Positions 51,091 to 59,826 of a stretch of 64,000 nt of DNA are shown one piece after another. A program made the position numbers and the translations under genes. The stretch is from assembly GCF_018130165.1 (NCBI RefSeq), contig NZ_JAFCLZ010000017.1, forward strand, positions 62,001 to 126,000, read 5' to 3'. The DNA is from Bradyrhizobium sp. JYMT SZCCT0180 (GTDB lineage Bacteria; Pseudomonadota; Alphaproteobacteria; Rhizobiales; Xanthobacteraceae). The number at the start of each line of letters is the position of its first letter. Positions within the stretch are counted from its first letter, which is position 1. The notes under the pieces are model-generated. The model was not told where the DNA came from and searched no databases. It was given only the letters and a program-made list of their open reading frames with translations.

Positions 51091-51852
51091 TCAAAAAGCC
51101 ATCGCGCTGGAGCGCGTGACCAGCAGCCAGCTGCCATAGAGGATGTAATAGCTGGCAACCGTCGTGATCAACCGTCCGGCCCAGGTGCGGAACTGCGCGT
51201 CGCTCATCGCTTCCAGGATACGCCGCGCCAGCGTGGTGCCGAGCATCGAGGCCGCGATCGCAACCAGCGCCAGCACCGGATCGAGCGTCGCCGCCTGATC
51301 GATGATGCCGCCGAAATAGACCAGCTTGACGAGATGGCTCGCGACCTGGCAGGTCGCCTTGGTCGCGACGATCTCGCGGCGATCGAACTTGCCGCCGAGA
51401 AAGAACGTATCCATCAATGGGCCGGACACGCCGGTCATCAGCATCAGGCCCATGCAGATGAAGCCGTAGAAACTGCCCTGCCAGATGCTGTCCGGGTCCG
51501 GCTTCAAATTCGCCGGCATCAGCCGCGCCATGAACGGCGTGACCCCGAGCAGCAGCAGCGCGATCGGCTTGTCCGGCACGTAGCGGGTCAGCGACCAGAG
51601 CCCGAGCGCCAGTGCGCAGCCGATCAGATAGACGCACACCGGCCGCCAACGGATGTGATTGCGCCACAGGAAGGCGCGCCAGCCATTGGACGCCATCTGC
51701 GTGATCGCATGCAGCACCATCGCTGTCGGCAGCGGCATCAGGGCCAGCAGCACGCCGATCAGGATCATGCCGCCGGCCATGCCGAACAGGCCCGACAGGA
51801 AAGCTGTCGCGACCATCAACAAGCCAAGTGCTGCGATCAAAAGCGGCGTCAT
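51091..51852 (-). CDS. TauE/SafE-family membrane transporter
   Basis: This 253-residue inner-membrane protein has about eight helices in two repeats. The first repeat begins TAFLSGLFGMAGGMILIGVL (about 17-36), which holds the family's G-x-x-G-x-G-G pattern; the second begins LMLMTGVSGPLMDTFFLGGK (about 135-154). The family exports sulfite, sulfoacetate or related anions. It is upstream of a small unknown gene on the same strand, and divergent from a LysR gene. Confidence 0.88.
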   Translation of the reverse strand: MTPLLIAALGLLMVATAFLSGLFGMAGGMILIGVLLALMPLPTAMVLHAITQMASNGWRAFLWRNHIRWRPVCVYLIGCALALGLWSLTRYVPDKPIALLLLGVTPFMARLMPANLKPDPDSIWQGSFYGFICMGLMLMTGVSGPLMDTFFLGGKFDRREIVATKATCQVASHLVKLVYFGGIIDQAATLDPVLALVAIAASMLGTTLARRILEAMSDAQFRTWAGRLITTVASYYILYGSWLLVTRSSAMAF

Positions 51853-51942
51853 CCTAAATCTCCTGACATACTACTGCCGCGCTTGGACGCGACGTGCAAA
51901 CTGAGTTATCTTGCCCTGGCATCAGTTTTCCTGAGGGTTCGA

Positions 51943-52848
51943 ATGCGGCGGCTGCTCTTCCTCAACGGCATCAAGGCATTCGAGGCCGCGGCGCGGAGCG
52001 GCAGCTTTGCGGCGGCGGGTAGCGAGCTCAACGTCTCGGCAGCGGCGGTCAGCCGGATGGTGCATCTTCTGGAAGACCGGCTCGGCGTGGCGCTGTTCGA
52101 GCGCAAGGCCAACCGCCTGGTGACGACGGCCGCCGGTCGCACCTATCAGAGCGGGCTGACGCCGATCTTCGACGCGCTGGCGAGCCTGACCGCGCAGGTC
52201 ACCGCGCCCTCCACCGTCCGCGTGCTGACCATCGGCGTCGGGCCGACCTTTGCGATGCGCTGGCTGATCCCGCGGCTGGCGGATTTTCACAAGCAGGAAC
52301 CCAACATCGACGTGCGCATCACCACCGGCGGCGCGGCCGCGCCGTTCGGCGAGGACTGGAGCTGCGGCATCCAGCTCGGCGACGGCGAATGGCCGGGACT
52401 GATCGCCGAGCCGCTGTTCGCGGCCGACCTGTTGCCGGTCTGCGCGCCCCGCCTTGCAAGCTCGCTCAAGCGGCCCGGCGATCTGAAGGGGCCCACGCTG
52501 CTGCGCGTCGCGCATTCGCCCGACGATTGGCCGTCATGGCTGAAGGCGGCCAGCGTCGCCCGCGTCAGCGCGCGCGGACCGGAGTTTCAATTCTACGGCC
52601 AGGCGCTGCAGGCCGCGGTCGACGGCCTCGGCGTTGCGATGGGCATCCGCCCCTATATCGACGACGACCTCGCCGCCGGCCGGCTGGTGGCGCCGTTTGC
52701 GCAGAGCGTGCCGAAGGGCATGCGCTGGTACCTGGTCTATCGCGAATTCCGCACCGGCCAGCGCGACTTCGTCGCGTTCCGGCGCTGGATCATCCGCGCG
52801 GCGGCCGAGCCCGCCGCGCGCCGCAAGGGCCCACGCCATGCCAATTGA
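51943..52848 (+). CDS. LysR-family transcriptional regulator
   Basis: ATG 51943 gives 301 residues. The N-terminal HTH is typical: RRLLFLNGIKAFEAAARSGS, FAAAGSELNVSAAAVSRMVH and LEDRLGVALFERKANRLVTT (about residues 2-63). The effector domain follows, with the GcvA-type 'W-x-x-R-L-x-x-F' arrangement RWLIPRLADFHKQEP. The longer upstream open frame from 50962 is a shadow. Its last 11 bp overlap the next gene, a flavin monooxygenase, which it may regulate along with the divergent TauE operon. Confidence 0.9.
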   Translation: MRRLLFLNGIKAFEAAARSGSFAAAGSELNVSAAAVSRMVHLLEDRLGVALFERKANRLVTTAAGRTYQSGLTPIFDALASLTAQVTAPSTVRVLTIGVGPTFAMRWLIPRLADFHKQEPNIDVRITTGGAAAPFGEDWSCGIQLGDGEWPGLIAEPLFAADLLPVCAPRLASSLKRPGDLKGPTLLRVAHSPDDWPSWLKAASVARVSARGPEFQFYGQALQAAVDGLGVAMGIRPYIDDDLAAGRLVAPFAQSVPKGMRWYLVYREFRTGQRDFVAFRRWIIRAAAEPAARRKGPRHAN

Positions 52849-54055
52849 ACGCATCGACACGCTCGTGATCGGCGGCGGCCAGGCCGGGCTCGTGATGAGC
52901 TACCGGCTCAAGCAGCGCGGCATTTTGCACCTCGTGCTGGAACGGGCGCGCATTGCGGAGCGCTGGCGCAGCGAGCGTTGGGACGGATTAAAATTCCAGT
53001 TTCCGAACTGGTCCGTACAGCTGCCGGATTTTGCCTTTCCGCACAGCGATCCCGACGCCTTCGCCACATCAGGCGAGATCGTCAAATTCATCGACGCCTT
53101 TGCCGAATTCGTCGCGCCGCCAATCCGCTGCGGCGTCGAGGTGACGCGCCTGAAACGTGGCGGCGACGGCTTCATCGCCGAGACCGCTGATGGCACCATC
53201 GAGGCCAGAAACGTCGTCGTCGCGACCGGGCCCTATCAGCAGCCGCTGGTGCCGGATCTGCTGCGCGATCATCCGGTGTTTCAGGTCCATGCCAACAGCT
53301 ATCGGAATCCCGGCCAGCTGCCACCGGGCGCCGTGCTGGTGGTTGGCGCCGGCGCGTCGGGCGCGCAGATCGCCGACGAACTGCATCGCGCCGGCCGCCG
53401 CGTTTTTCTTTCGATCGGCCAGCACACCCGCATGCCGCGCCGTTACCGCGGACAGGATTTGACCTGGTGGTTCGGCGCCCTTCACCTGTTCGACATGACG
53501 GCGGAGCAGCGCGGGCCGATCCGGGTCAACCCGTCGATCACGGGCGCCTATGGCGGCTACACCATCGACTTCCGCAAGTTCGCCGCCGACGGCATCACGC
53601 TGCTGGGACGGGTTTTGGCGGCGCGCGACGGCGTGCTCGAGATTGCCCCCGGCCTCGCCGAGAGCCTCGCGACCGGCGATGCCTATTACGCAGGCTTCCT
53701 CGACATGATGGACGCGCATGTCGAACAGCACGGCCTCGATCTCCCCGCTGACCCCGCCGCCCGTACTGTGCTGGCCGACCCGCCTTGCGTCACCGAGCCG
53801 ATCCGGCGCCTCGACCTCGGCAAGGAGGAGATCCATGCGGTAATCTGGGCCACCGGCTACGGCGTCGATTTCAGCTGGATCGACCTTCCGGTCCGGGATG
53901 GCAGCGGCGAACCGGTCCATCGGGGTGGCGTGTCAGAGGTGCCGGGGCTCTATTTCCTCGGCCTGCCGTATCTGTCGAAACTATATTCCGCCTTCCTGTC
54001 CGGCGTCGGCGACGATGCCGCCATACTCGCCGATCACATCGCCGCCCGCCGCTGA
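52838..54055 (+). CDS. Flavin-containing monooxygenase-like oxidoreductase
   Basis: The 405-residue protein from ATG 52838 has the FAD site VIGGGQAGLVMSYRLKQRG (about residues 10-28). The NADPH site is VVGAGASGAQIADELHRAGR (about 168-187). Between them is FQVHANSYRNP, a degenerate FMO motif (FxGxxxHxxxY/F), so Baeyer-Villiger or N/S-oxygenase activity is uncertain. The ending HAVIWATGYGVDFSWIDLPV and GLYFLGLPYLSKLYSAFLSG are typical of this group. It overlaps lysR by 11 bp and is likely under its control. Confidence 0.87.
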   Translation: MPIERIDTLVIGGGQAGLVMSYRLKQRGILHLVLERARIAERWRSERWDGLKFQFPNWSVQLPDFAFPHSDPDAFATSGEIVKFIDAFAEFVAPPIRCGVEVTRLKRGGDGFIAETADGTIEARNVVVATGPYQQPLVPDLLRDHPVFQVHANSYRNPGQLPPGAVLVVGAGASGAQIADELHRAGRRVFLSIGQHTRMPRRYRGQDLTWWFGALHLFDMTAEQRGPIRVNPSITGAYGGYTIDFRKFAADGITLLGRVLAARDGVLEIAPGLAESLATGDAYYAGFLDMMDAHVEQHGLDLPADPAARTVLADPPCVTEPIRRLDLGKEEIHAVIWATGYGVDFSWIDLPVRDGSGEPVHRGGVSEVPGLYFLGLPYLSKLYSAFLSGVGDDAAILADHIAARR

Positions 54056-54174
54056 AGTTCCCTCTCCCCGAAAATACGCCGAGATGTGAAGCGGTTCACA
54101 CCGGCTGCCGAAAAACCATGGTCTGATCAGGCCCGGATAATCGCGGGGGCGATTGTAATGCCGGGAGTTCAGCC

Positions 54175-54396
54175 ATGATTTACGGCGGCTTTGAAATTCA
54201 GTCGTTCGAAGCGGGGAGAGGGCAATGGCACGCCAGGATACAACGAACCGATCTCGCGCCGGTCGTCATCGATGGCTTGTCGTTTCCGACGCTCGAAGTC
54301 GGCTTTGCATGGTCCGATCCGGAAGCGGCGATCGCGGATGCGAAAGCCCATATCGACCACAACCGGCAGCGCTACACGACGGCGGCGTCCGCCTGA
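54175..54396 (+). CDS. Small conserved-type unknown protein
   Basis: The 73-residue product starts MIYGGFEIQSFEAGRGQWHA and contains FPTLEVGFAWSDPEAAIADA and KAHIDHNRQRY, a compact alpha+beta pattern (W-S-D-P-E-A-A-x-A-D-A-K-x-x-I-D). No signal or membrane segment. It precedes a small zinc-ribbon gene by 14 bp, so they may be co-transcribed. Function unknown. Confidence 0.65.
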   Translation: MIYGGFEIQSFEAGRGQWHARIQRTDLAPVVIDGLSFPTLEVGFAWSDPEAAIADAKAHIDHNRQRYTTAASA

Positions 54397-54410
54397 AGCA
54401 AGCGGCCGTG

Positions 54411-54635
54411 ATGTCGTCCCCCGAATCCAATCCGGCGGCGCAGCCATCCAGGCAGGTGATGTCGAACTGCCCGCAATGCAGCGCCTCCCTCGCCGTGCTG
54501 CGCATCATCCCCGGCAAGGCCGGCGCCGAATACTGGACCATGCGCTGCACGAAGTGCGGCGGCATCCATCTCGACATCGTCCAGGCGGATTCACCTGCCG
54601 CGACGGTTGCGGATTCCAGCGACGTCTTCGCCTGA
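54411..54635 (+). CDS. Small zinc-ribbon protein, unknown
   Basis: ATG 54411 gives 74 residues with two CxxC pairs, CPQC (residues 20-23) and CTKC (46-49), spaced as in a zinc ribbon, and a WTMRCTKCGGIHLDIVQ core. The acidic tail has no motif. It is 98 bp before uvrB on the same strand and could share a promoter with the preceding small gene. No function can be assigned. Confidence 0.7.
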   Translation: MSSPESNPAAQPSRQVMSNCPQCSASLAVLRIIPGKAGAEYWTMRCTKCGGIHLDIVQADSPAATVADSSDVFA

Positions 54636-54733
54636 CGCTGACATCTGCTGACATTGGAACGGCCTGAATCGGCCGTTCAATCAACACCGGCTTTGCCCTT
54701 TTTTCGCGCGGCGATTGGCCCCATATTCGCCCC

Positions 54734-57700
54734 ATGGCGAAGAAACCCGACTCCCCAAAAAAATCAGGCAAAACCCCGAAATCCAAAGCTCACCGGCCGG
54801 AAGTTCAGCCGATCGGGCCCGCTTTGGCGGAACTGCTCAATCCCGCGATCAACCGCGGCGATGCCGGCATGGGCTCGGGCACCGGCCTGCAGCCGCCGCC
54901 GGACAATTCGAAGGACCGTCGTTCCGGCGGCGAAGCCGCCGTGCATCGCGCGCGATCGTCGACGAAGGGAACGAGTGAGGATGTGGCGAGGCGTGATGCG
55001 TCTTCTTCCTCCCCTCCCTCCACGCGCGAAGCGCGTGGCGGGGAGGGGTCAGGGGTGGGGGGTAGCGCGGCAAACTCACTGCCAGCGGAACTTGCCGAAA
55101 CACCCCCCACCCCCGACCCCTCCCCGCCGCTTCGCGGAGGGAGGGGGGAAGAAAGGCATGGCCTCGACGAAGCCCCGCAAGCCAATTACGGCACCTCAGC
55201 GACCATCCCGACGCTCGATCCGGAACTGGCAAAACAATTCGGCTTCACCACCGAAGAGGAAGACGCCGCCGCGCTGGCGCGGCCGCCGCGCAACAAGATG
55301 GAGGCGCTCGGCGTGCAGGCCACCGCCGATGCGCTGGAAGACCTGATCCGCGAGGGCCGGCCCGAATTCAAGGGCGAAGGCGGCGGCGTCAAGGTCTGGA
55401 CGCCGCACCGCCCGCCCCGCCCCGAGAAGTCCGAAGGCGGCGTGCGCTTCGAGATCAAGTCCGAATACGAGCCGAAGGGCGACCAGCCCACCGCGATCAA
55501 GGAATTGGTCGAGGGCATTGAGCGTAGCGACCGCACCCAGGTGCTGCTCGGCGTCACCGGCTCCGGCAAGACCTACACCATGGCCAAGGTGATCGAGGCG
55601 ACGCAACGCCCCGCCATCATCCTGGCGCCGAACAAGACGCTGGCGGCGCAGCTCTACGGCGAGTTCAAGAGCTTCTTCCCCGACAACGCCGTGGAGTACT
55701 TCGTCTCCTATTACGACTACTACCAGCCCGAAGCCTATGTGCCGCGCACCGACACTTACATAGAAAAGGACTCGTCGATCAACGAGCAGATCGACCGCAT
55801 GCGCCACTCGGCGACGCGCGCGCTGCTGGAGCGCGACGACGTCATCATCGTGGCGTCCGTGTCGTGCATCTACGGTATCGGCTCGGTCGAAACCTATACT
55901 GCGATGACGTTTGCGCTGAAGAAGAACGAGCGCATCGACCAGCGGCAGCTGATCGCCGACCTCGTCGCGCTGCAATACAAGCGCACCCAGGCCGACTTCA
56001 CCCGCGGCACCTTTCGCGTGCGCGGCGACGTCATCGACATCTTCCCGGCGCACTATGAAGACCGCGCCTGGCGCGTGAACCTGTTTGGCGACACCGTCGA
56101 AAATATCGAGGAATTCGATCCGCTCACCGGCCACAAGCAGGACGATCTCGAATTCATCAAGATCTACGCCAATTCGCACTATGTGACGCCGCGGCCGACG
56201 CTGGTGCAGGCGATCAAGTCGATCAAATCAGAACTGAAGCTGCGGCTCGACCAGCTCAACAACCAGGGTCGGCTGCTGGAAGCGCAGCGGCTGGAGCAGC
56301 GGACGACGTTCGATCTCGAAATGATGGAAGCGACCGGCAGCTGCGCCGGCATCGAGAACTATTCGCGCTACCTCACCGGCCGCCGCCCCGGCGAGCCGCC
56401 GCCGACGCTGTTCGAATACGTTCCCGACAACGCGCTTGTCTTCGCCGACGAAAGCCACGTCACCGTTCCGCAGATCGGCGCCATGTTCAAAGGCGATTTT
56501 CGGCGCAAGGCGACGCTGGCCGAATACGGTTTCAGGCTGCCCTCCTGCATGGACAACCGCCCGCTGCGCTTCGAGGAGTGGGACATGATGCGCCCGCAAT
56601 CGGTCGCGGTGTCGGCGACGCCGAGCGGCTGGGAGCTGAACGAGAGCGGCGGCGTGTTCGTCGAACAGGTGATCCGCCCGACCGGCCTGATCGATCCACC
56701 GGTCAATATCCGCCCTGCCCGCACCCAGGTCGACGACCTCGTCGGCGAAGTCCGCGCCACTGCACAGGCCGGTTATCGCAGCCTGATCACGGTGCTGACA
56801 AAGCGCATGGCGGAAGACCTCACGGAATACCTGCACGAGCAGGGCATTCGCGTGCGCTACATGCACTCTGATATCGACACGATCGAGCGCATCGAGATCA
56901 TCCGGGATCTTCGCCTCGGCGCGTTCGACGCGCTGGTCGGCATCAACCTCTTGCGCGAGGGCCTCGACATTCCCGAATGCGCGCTGGTCGCAATCCTCGA
57001 CGCCGACAAGGAAGGCTTTTTGCGCAGCGAGACCTCGCTGATCCAGACCATCGGCCGCGCCGCGCGCAACGTCGACGGCAAGGTGATCCTCTACGCCGAC
57101 CAGATGACCGGCTCGATGGAGCGCGCCATTGCCGAGACCGACCGCCGCCGCGAAAAGCAGGTCGAATACAACACCGCCAACGGCATCACGCCCGAAAGCA
57201 TCAAGAAATCCATCGGCGACATCATGAACAGCGTCTACGAGCGCGACCATGTGCTGGTGGAAATCGGCGACGGCGGCATGGCCGACGACGTCATCTCAAT
57301 CGGCCACAATTTCGAGACCGTGCTCAACGATCTCGAAACAAGAATGCGCGAAGCCGCCGCCGACCTGAACTTCGAGGAAGCCGCAAGACTGCGCGACGAA
57401 GTCAAACGCCTCCGCGCCACCGAGCTTGCCGTGGTGGACGATCCCACCATCAAGCAGCGCGGCGTGGCGGCGAAGGCCGGTGCGTACGCGGGCACGAAGA
57501 AATACGGCGATGCTGCGAACCTGCCGGCCAGCGCCTCGAAGAAGCGCGGCGGCTTCTCCTCCCCCTCTCCCCGTTCTTCACGGGGAGAGGGTCGGGGTGA
57601 GGGGCGCCCCACGGGCGGTCCCTCCACCTCCAAAGTCCACAAACCCCACCTCGACGAAATGCACGGCCCGGAATCCCTGCCCTACCGCCCCAGCGGCGCC

Positions 57701-57841
57701 AAACCGCGCAAGCCCGACATCGGCGGCAGCACCAAAATCTTCCAGCCCACCGACTCGCGTCAGTCGGGGCCGGAGTTCGGGCCGGCACCGCGTTCGAGCG
57801 GTGGCGCGCCGGGGCATCGGGGCGGGTGGAAGAAGAGGTAG
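54734..57841 (+). CDS. uvrB: UvrABC excinuclease subunit B with repeat-derived inserts
   Basis: UvrB is the damage-verifying helicase of nucleotide excision repair. The 1035-residue protein is much longer than the ~670-residue E. coli form: the Walker A GVTGSGKT is at 273-280, where E. coli has it near 40. Downstream are the beta-hairpin region YFVSYYDYYQPEAYVPRTD (near 322-340), the helicase motifs (TIGRAARN etc.) and a C-terminal UVR domain (DLNFEEAARLRDEVKRLRA, near 876-894). Residues 93-139 and 943-958 are encoded by palindromic repeats of the same type found between genes here. Core motifs are all intact, so the enzyme should work. Confidence 0.95.
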   Translation: MAKKPDSPKKSGKTPKSKAHRPEVQPIGPALAELLNPAINRGDAGMGSGTGLQPPPDNSKDRRSGGEAAVHRARSSTKGTSEDVARRDASSSSPPSTREARGGEGSGVGGSAANSLPAELAETPPTPDPSPPLRGGRGEERHGLDEAPQANYGTSATIPTLDPELAKQFGFTTEEEDAAALARPPRNKMEALGVQATADALEDLIREGRPEFKGEGGGVKVWTPHRPPRPEKSEGGVRFEIKSEYEPKGDQPTAIKELVEGIERSDRTQVLLGVTGSGKTYTMAKVIEATQRPAIILAPNKTLAAQLYGEFKSFFPDNAVEYFVSYYDYYQPEAYVPRTDTYIEKDSSINEQIDRMRHSATRALLERDDVIIVASVSCIYGIGSVETYTAMTFALKKNERIDQRQLIADLVALQYKRTQADFTRGTFRVRGDVIDIFPAHYEDRAWRVNLFGDTVENIEEFDPLTGHKQDDLEFIKIYANSHYVTPRPTLVQAIKSIKSELKLRLDQLNNQGRLLEAQRLEQRTTFDLEMMEATGSCAGIENYSRYLTGRRPGEPPPTLFEYVPDNALVFADESHVTVPQIGAMFKGDFRRKATLAEYGFRLPSCMDNRPLRFEEWDMMRPQSVAVSATPSGWELNESGGVFVEQVIRPTGLIDPPVNIRPARTQVDDLVGEVRATAQAGYRSLITVLTKRMAEDLTEYLHEQGIRVRYMHSDIDTIERIEIIRDLRLGAFDALVGINLLREGLDIPECALVAILDADKEGFLRSETSLIQTIGRAARNVDGKVILYADQMTGSMERAIAETDRRREKQVEYNTANGITPESIKKSIGDIMNSVYERDHVLVEIGDGGMADDVISIGHNFETVLNDLETRMREAAADLNFEEAARLRDEVKRLRATELAVVDDPTIKQRGVAAKAGAYAGTKKYGDAANLPASASKKRGGFSSPSPRSSRGEGRGEGRPTGGPSTSKVHKPHLDEMHGPESLPYRPSGAKPRKPDIGGSTKIFQPTDSRQSGPEFGPAPRSSGGAPGHRGGWKKR
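55011..55152. repeat. Palindromic repeat inside uvrB (N-terminal insert)
   Basis: The left arm has CTCCCCTCCCTCCACGCGCG and GCGGGGAGGGGTCAGGGGTG; the right arm has CACCCCCCACCCCCGACCCC and TCCCCGCCGCTTCGCGGAGG. The two arms are complementary over about 60 bp each. It is read in frame as a Pro/Gly/Ser/Arg-rich stretch (near residues 93-139) outside the conserved core. Confidence 0.85.
57559..57606. repeat. Palindromic repeat inside uvrB (C-terminal insert)
   Basis: The segment CCCTCTCCCCGTTCTTCACG, followed by GGGAGAGGGTCGGGGTGAGG, is the inner half of a family A intergenic repeat (compare 10246-10290). It is read in frame as SPSPRSSRGEGRGEG after the UVR domain. Confidence 0.85.
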
Positions 57842-57855
57842 CGATCAAGAACTAG

Positions 57856-57955
57856 GTCGTCATTCCGGAAGCTGCGAAGCGGCTGTCCGGAATCCATACT
57901 CCCCATCGTGGTTATGGATTCCGGGTTCGATGCTTCGCATCGCCCCGGAATGACG
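57856..57955. repeat. Palindromic intergenic repeat, family B
   Basis: GTCGTCATTCCGGAAGCTGC on the left and CGCCCCGGAATGACG on the right. Inside is TCCGGAATCCATA paired with TATGGATTCCGGG. Just after uvrB. Confidence 0.85.
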
Positions 57956-57963
57956 AAACAGCC

Positions 57964-58350
57964 CTACCCCACGCCCGCCACCCCCACCGCCAGCAGCGAC
58001 AGCAGCATCACGTTGGTTACCAGTTGCAGCGAGGTCAGCGGCTGGGTCCGCCAGCGCGCGATCTTTTCGATGAAGGACAGGCTGGCGTCGAAGAACAGCG
58101 GTTCGAAGCCGTACCCGAACCGCTTCGGGAATTTGCGTGCCAGCCATGGCGTCAGCAGGGCGTAAAAGACAGCGGCCAGCACGACGAAGATCGCGGCGCC
58201 GTAGCGCTGGCCGACGATTTCGTGGCTGCCGACGAGCTTGAGCATCAGCGCGGCGGCGGCGAAGGTGGGGAAGCCTTGGAACAGCGCGGTCAGCACAAAG
58301 CCTTCGAGACGGTTCCGCGAGCTGGATTTCGGGGCTGACATGGCGTTCAT
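57964..58350 (-). CDS. Small membrane protein of unknown function
   Basis: The 128-residue protein has a short basic N-terminus and three hydrophobic stretches (about residues 15-40, 50-70 and 107-125). The third ends at the C-terminus (LLSLLAVGVAGVG). A cytoplasmic loop holds KFPKRFGYGFEPLFFDASL. No family recognised. ATG 58350 has a plausible context; a second Met (MSAPK) is 3 residues further on. It is flanked by family B repeats on both sides. Confidence 0.65.
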   Translation of the reverse strand: MNAMSAPKSSSRNRLEGFVLTALFQGFPTFAAAALMLKLVGSHEIVGQRYGAAIFVVLAAVFYALLTPWLARKFPKRFGYGFEPLFFDASLSFIEKIARWRTQPLTSLQLVTNVMLLSLLAVGVAGVG

Positions 58351-58450
58351 GGCGGCGGCTTCCTGTGGTCCCCGATGGGGAGGTTGATGCCGCCAGGATA
58401 GGTGGTCACGCAGGGGTGAGACGTGATGCGTGTCACGGATTCACTCCCCT

Positions 58451-58527
58451 TGTCATTCCGGGGCGTCGCGAAAGCGACGAACCCGGAATCTCGAGATTCC
58501 GGGTTCGCTTCGCGCCCCGGAATGACG
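58451..58527. repeat. Palindromic intergenic repeat, family B
   Basis: The arms TGTCATTCCGGGGCGTCGCG and CGCGCCCCGGAATGACG enclose ACCCGGAATCTCGAGATTCC and GGGTTCG. It is one of the cleanest copies: a near-perfect palindrome of about 77 bp. Confidence 0.9.
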
Positions 58528-58534
58528 GAGAAAA

Positions 58535-58726
58535 TCACCCCGACCGTCGATTGCTCGTGTTCTGCGTCATATTCCCGTGGTCGCCCTGCTCGCGGATGTT
58601 GTTCTTCTCGTCGTCGCGATGGCCCTTGGTGGTGTCGACGGGCACCTTCGGCGTGCTGCCGGGGCCCTTGTGACTCCTGTTCTCCTCGGGAACGGGCGTA
58701 ATGGTTTTTTCAAACGGTTTGGTCAT
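58535..58726 (-). CDS. Small hydrophilic protein, unknown
   Basis: ATG 58726 (ribosome site GGAGA) gives 63 residues, almost without hydrophobic residues: TITPVPEENRSHKGPGSTPK, VDTTKGHRDDEKNNIREQGD. It looks disordered and resembles short basic/acidic stress-type proteins of Rhizobiales. It is divergent from the exported protein gene that follows. Function unknown. Confidence 0.55.
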   Translation of the reverse strand: MTKPFEKTITPVPEENRSHKGPGSTPKVPVDTTKGHRDDEKNNIREQGDHGNMTQNTSNRRSG

Positions 58727-58847
58727 CAGATTCTCCATTGATAGGAGGAGAAACGCGGGACAGGCCGTAGTCGTTCCCGACCTGAACGCGTCCCCGCCTT
58801 GCGCCGACCAAGCCAACATGAACCAATTGTTCCCGCCGACTGAAACC

Positions 58848-59669
58848 ATGATCCGCCCGATGCCGAAAATTAATGCCTTCACCGCGCTGGCCACTGCCGG
58901 CGCCTGCCTTCTCGCCAGCCCGGCTCGCGCTGACGATGCCGACCGTGCGCTGCTGTCGACGTTTTGCGACGCCGCCGATATCGAGGGATCGACCTGCAAG
59001 CGGGCGAAGAACTATCCGGATGCGGGAAACCGCGAATGCGACGTCAAGCTGACCGCCGATCGCCATAGCGGCCGGTTCATCGCCGCAGGCAATCCGCTTC
59101 TGGTGGTCAATTACGAGAGCGGATGCGAGCCGCACGCCACCGACAATGGCGGCGCCGTCGTGTTCGAGCAGAGCCGCGGCAAAAGCATTTTCCGAAGCTT
59201 CCAGCCGGGCTCGCAGGTCAATGACTGCATCACCCTGGCGAGGAGCGCGCAGCAGGATTGGCTGATGTGCATCACCGGTCATGTCGGCCAGGGCAATCTG
59301 GAAACCGGCGTCGCCGAGTTCGTGTTCACCCAGGACTACAGCAGGAACGTCAGCATCTCCCCGGATTTTCTGATCACCGCGTCGGATTCCATTCGCGCCT
59401 ATGGCGCCAACGTCGTCTCCTGCAAGGAGCGTTCGAAATATTTCGAGGTCTCGGACATCAAGGCCGGGCCGCGGCCGCAGACCGTGACCGTGACGGTTCG
59501 CCATGCCGACGCGAGCACGATCAGGAAGGCCTGCCGCAAGGGCTTTCCCAAACCGAAGGAAGTCTTTGGCACGCTGTCGCGCGGCGAGGCCTATGTGCCT
59601 GAAAGCTACGAGAAGCGCGGCACATTCATCATCGATCTCGTCACACGCAAGGTGACGCCGCAGGGGTGA
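58848..59669 (+). CDS. Exported protein of unknown function
   Basis: From ATG 58848 the protein has 273 residues with a signal peptide ending SPARADDAD. Other Met codons at 58818 and 58860 are possible starts. The mature part has at least six cysteines, probably forming disulfides (FCDAADIEGSTCKRAKNYPD, ESGCEPHA, NDCITLARS, DWLMCITGHVGQGN). No catalytic motif or family recognised. It stands alone and is followed by a family C repeat. Confidence 0.7.
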   Translation: MIRPMPKINAFTALATAGACLLASPARADDADRALLSTFCDAADIEGSTCKRAKNYPDAGNRECDVKLTADRHSGRFIAAGNPLLVVNYESGCEPHATDNGGAVVFEQSRGKSIFRSFQPGSQVNDCITLARSAQQDWLMCITGHVGQGNLETGVAEFVFTQDYSRNVSISPDFLITASDSIRAYGANVVSCKERSKYFEVSDIKAGPRPQTVTVTVRHADASTIRKACRKGFPKPKEVFGTLSRGEAYVPESYEKRGTFIIDLVTRKVTPQG

Positions 59670-59682
59670 CGCGTTGTGAACT

Positions 59683-59806
59683 CGTCGTCCCGGCGAAGGC
59701 CGGGACCCATACGCCGCAGCGGACGTTGGTGAAAAAGGAAGATAACGACCAGCGTCTGTACCAATTGCCGCTGGTGGCTATGGGTCCCGGCTTTCGCCGG
59801 GACGAC
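59683..59806. repeat. Palindromic intergenic repeat, family C
   Basis: GTCGTCCCGGCGAAGGCCGG and CCGGCTTTCGCCGGGACGAC form the outer arms, with GGGACCCATAC and CTATGGGTCCC just inside. Third copy of the family. Confidence 0.88.
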
Positions 59807-59826
59807 GATGACAATAGTGGTCAGCT

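Noticed and set aside
50962..51942. Long N-terminal extension of the LysR frame
   Set aside because: The upstream part is antisense to the TauE/SafE and 78-residue genes; the HTH starts normally at ATG 51943.
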